Origin: Gammaproteobacteria bacterium
GTDB taxonomy: Bacteria; Pseudomonadota; Gammaproteobacteria; Pseudomonadales; Azotimanducaceae
Assembly (NCBI GenBank): GCA_018667205.1
Contig: JABIVN010000237.1
Coordinates: forward strand, 1 to 6,392
Direction: 5' to 3'
DNA length: 6,392 nucleotides
Shown here piece after piece: positions 5,505-6,392 of the stretch. The translations under genes were made by a program, and so were the position numbers. Below the pieces are notes generated by a model. That model had not been told where the DNA came from. It made no database searches and saw nothing but the letters and a program-made list of their open reading frames with translations. Position 1 is the stretch's first letter; each line of letters begins with the position of its first letter.

Positions 5505-6392
5505 TTAACCGGCTTTCACCAGCAGCTTTCCGACGTTACCTCCATTAAACATAAACTGGAGTGCCTCGGGATAACGTTCAATCCCTTCCAGGACTTCCTC
5601 GTCCATAATAAGCGAGCCATCATCTAGCCATTCCCTAAGTTCTGCGCCTGCGGGACCAATACTGTCTGGAAAATGGAAATACGCGAACCCTTCCATGGTC
5701 GACTGACGCTCAGCCAGACGAAGATACATTGACGGACCCGTGACATTATCCAGATCTCCATACTGCGAGATTGCACCACAGATGACCACCCGAGCCCGCA
5801 TCGCCATATTGTCGAGCACGGCGTCCAAAATGGGCCCGCCGACGTTATCAAAGAACACATTGATACCGTTTGGCGCTAGTTCACGAAGCCGCGCATTGAC
5901 GTCCTCGTTTTTATAATCAATCCCGGCATCAAATCCAAGCCGTTCCGTGAGGTACGTCACTTTCCGCTGACCACCGGCAATCCCAATGACATGTGCACCA
6001 TCGCGTTTCGCGATCTGCCCGGCAATAGAGCCTACCGCACCGGCGGCTGCGGAGACGACAAATATGTCGCCCGACTGAGGCTTCGCTACTTTCCTAACCC
6101 CAATCCAGGAAGTCACACCCGTCGAAGCTCCAAGGGCCCCGAGATGAGCACTTAATGAGCCTGCGGTGTCATCGATCTTCTCGAGCATTTTCGGCATGAC
6201 GGTCGCGATGGTCTGCGCGCCGAGCCCGCCTCGAACTGCCTGCCCTTCATCCCAACCATCAACTGTCGATTCAATAATACGACCTACGCCACCAGCCAGT
6301 ATTGTTTGACCCAGGTCTACCTGCGCGTGAAAACCGTCACCACGCAGCATGGTGCGGGTTCCCGCATCGACGGAAATGTATTCAACAGCGAC
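5505..6392 (-). CDS. NADP-dependent MDR oxidoreductase, curcumin/alkenal-reductase-like (5' end outside window)
   Basis: C-terminal 295 residues of a zinc-independent medium-chain dehydrogenase/reductase close to YncB/CurA (curcumin reductase) and prostaglandin/alkenal reductases, which use NADPH to reduce the C=C bond of enones. The frame is open to the right edge (VAVEYISVDAGTRTMLRG precedes and includes the ATG at 6350), matching the family's VLYLSVDPYMRGRM segment, so only roughly 35-45 N-terminal residues are missing. Other landmarks: GGGVGR-type AGGVGRIIES, GASTGVTSWIG in place of the usual GMPGLTAY, the Rossmann motif VSAAAGAVGSIAGQIAK, IAGGQRK after beta-2 (typical of NADP preference), GFDAGIDYKNED, and INVFFDNVGGPILDAVL. 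The zinc-binding cysteines of alcohol dehydrogenases are absent, as expected for this branch. The protein is soluble and cytoplasmic. It ends with TAA 74 bp before the AhpD-like selenoprotein gene, likely the same transcript. The substrate is unknown. Confidence 0.93.
   Translation of the reverse strand, partial: VAVEYISVDAGTRTMLRGDGFHAQVDLGQTILAGGVGRIIESTVDGWDEGQAVRGGLGAQTIATVMPKMLEKIDDTAGSLSAHLGALGASTGVTSWIGVRKVAKPQSGDIFVVSAAAGAVGSIAGQIAKRDGAHVIGIAGGQRKVTYLTERLGFDAGIDYKNEDVNARLRELAPNGINVFFDNVGGPILDAVLDNMAMRARVVICGAISQYGDLDNVTGPSMYLRLAERQSTMEGFAYFHFPDSIGPAGAELREWLDDGSLIMDEEVLEGIERYPEALQFMFNGGNVGKLLVKAG

Overview
The window looks like chromosomal DNA of a Gram-negative proteobacterium, most likely an uncultured marine-type gammaproteobacterium. 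This is inferred from a lipopolysaccharide-kinase-family gene, AGGAGG-type ribosome binding sites, roughly balanced base composition, and a set of catabolic enzymes (Rieske oxygenase, thiolase, amidohydrolase, curcumin-reductase-like MDR). No rRNA, tRNA, CRISPR array, insertion sequence or phage gene is visible. Two of the seven genes are cut by the window edges.

Layout. (1) Positions 2-1910, plus strand: the C-terminal part of an Amidohydro_3/D-aminoacylase-like amidohydrolase, then after 34 bp a complete thiolase; probably one operon. (2) Positions 1911-1967: convergent gap holding a perfect 10-bp inverted repeat. (3) Positions 1968-3305, minus strand: a complete Rieske ring-hydroxylating oxygenase alpha subunit. 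(4) Positions 3356-3745, plus strand, divergent from it by 50 bp: a small CxxCxxCC (YkgJ-type) metal-binding protein. (5) Positions 3766-4602, minus strand: a Kdo/WaaP-family kinase-like protein whose catalytic loop reads HRG instead of HRD. (6) Positions 4603-4881: a non-coding stretch with a palindrome, a terminator-like hairpin and three tandem 14-bp repeats between short inverted arms. (7) Positions 4882-6392, minus strand: an MDR oxidoreductase (5' end off the window) followed by a carboxymuconolactone decarboxylase/AhpD-like protein.

The main discovery is in (7). The AhpD-like gene appears as two open frames, but both halves are in the same frame, separated by one TGA. That TGA sits exactly where the second cysteine of the family's redox CxxC motif belongs (NGCLY-UGA-IPARSS). 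Twenty nucleotides after the TGA is a perfect 8-bp hairpin with a GGC apical loop, the geometry of a bacterial SECIS element. The best reading is a selenoprotein with a C-x-x-Sec centre rather than a broken gene; a conventional annotation would split it into two hypothetical proteins or call it a pseudogene.

Working together: amidohydrolase, thiolase, Rieske oxygenase and enone/alkene reductase suggest catabolism of a ring-containing or amide-containing organic compound ending in acyl-CoA thiolysis. The substrate cannot be named from the sequence. The AhpD-like selenoprotein shares a likely transcript with the MDR reductase and may have a thiol/peroxide redox role; that link is inference.
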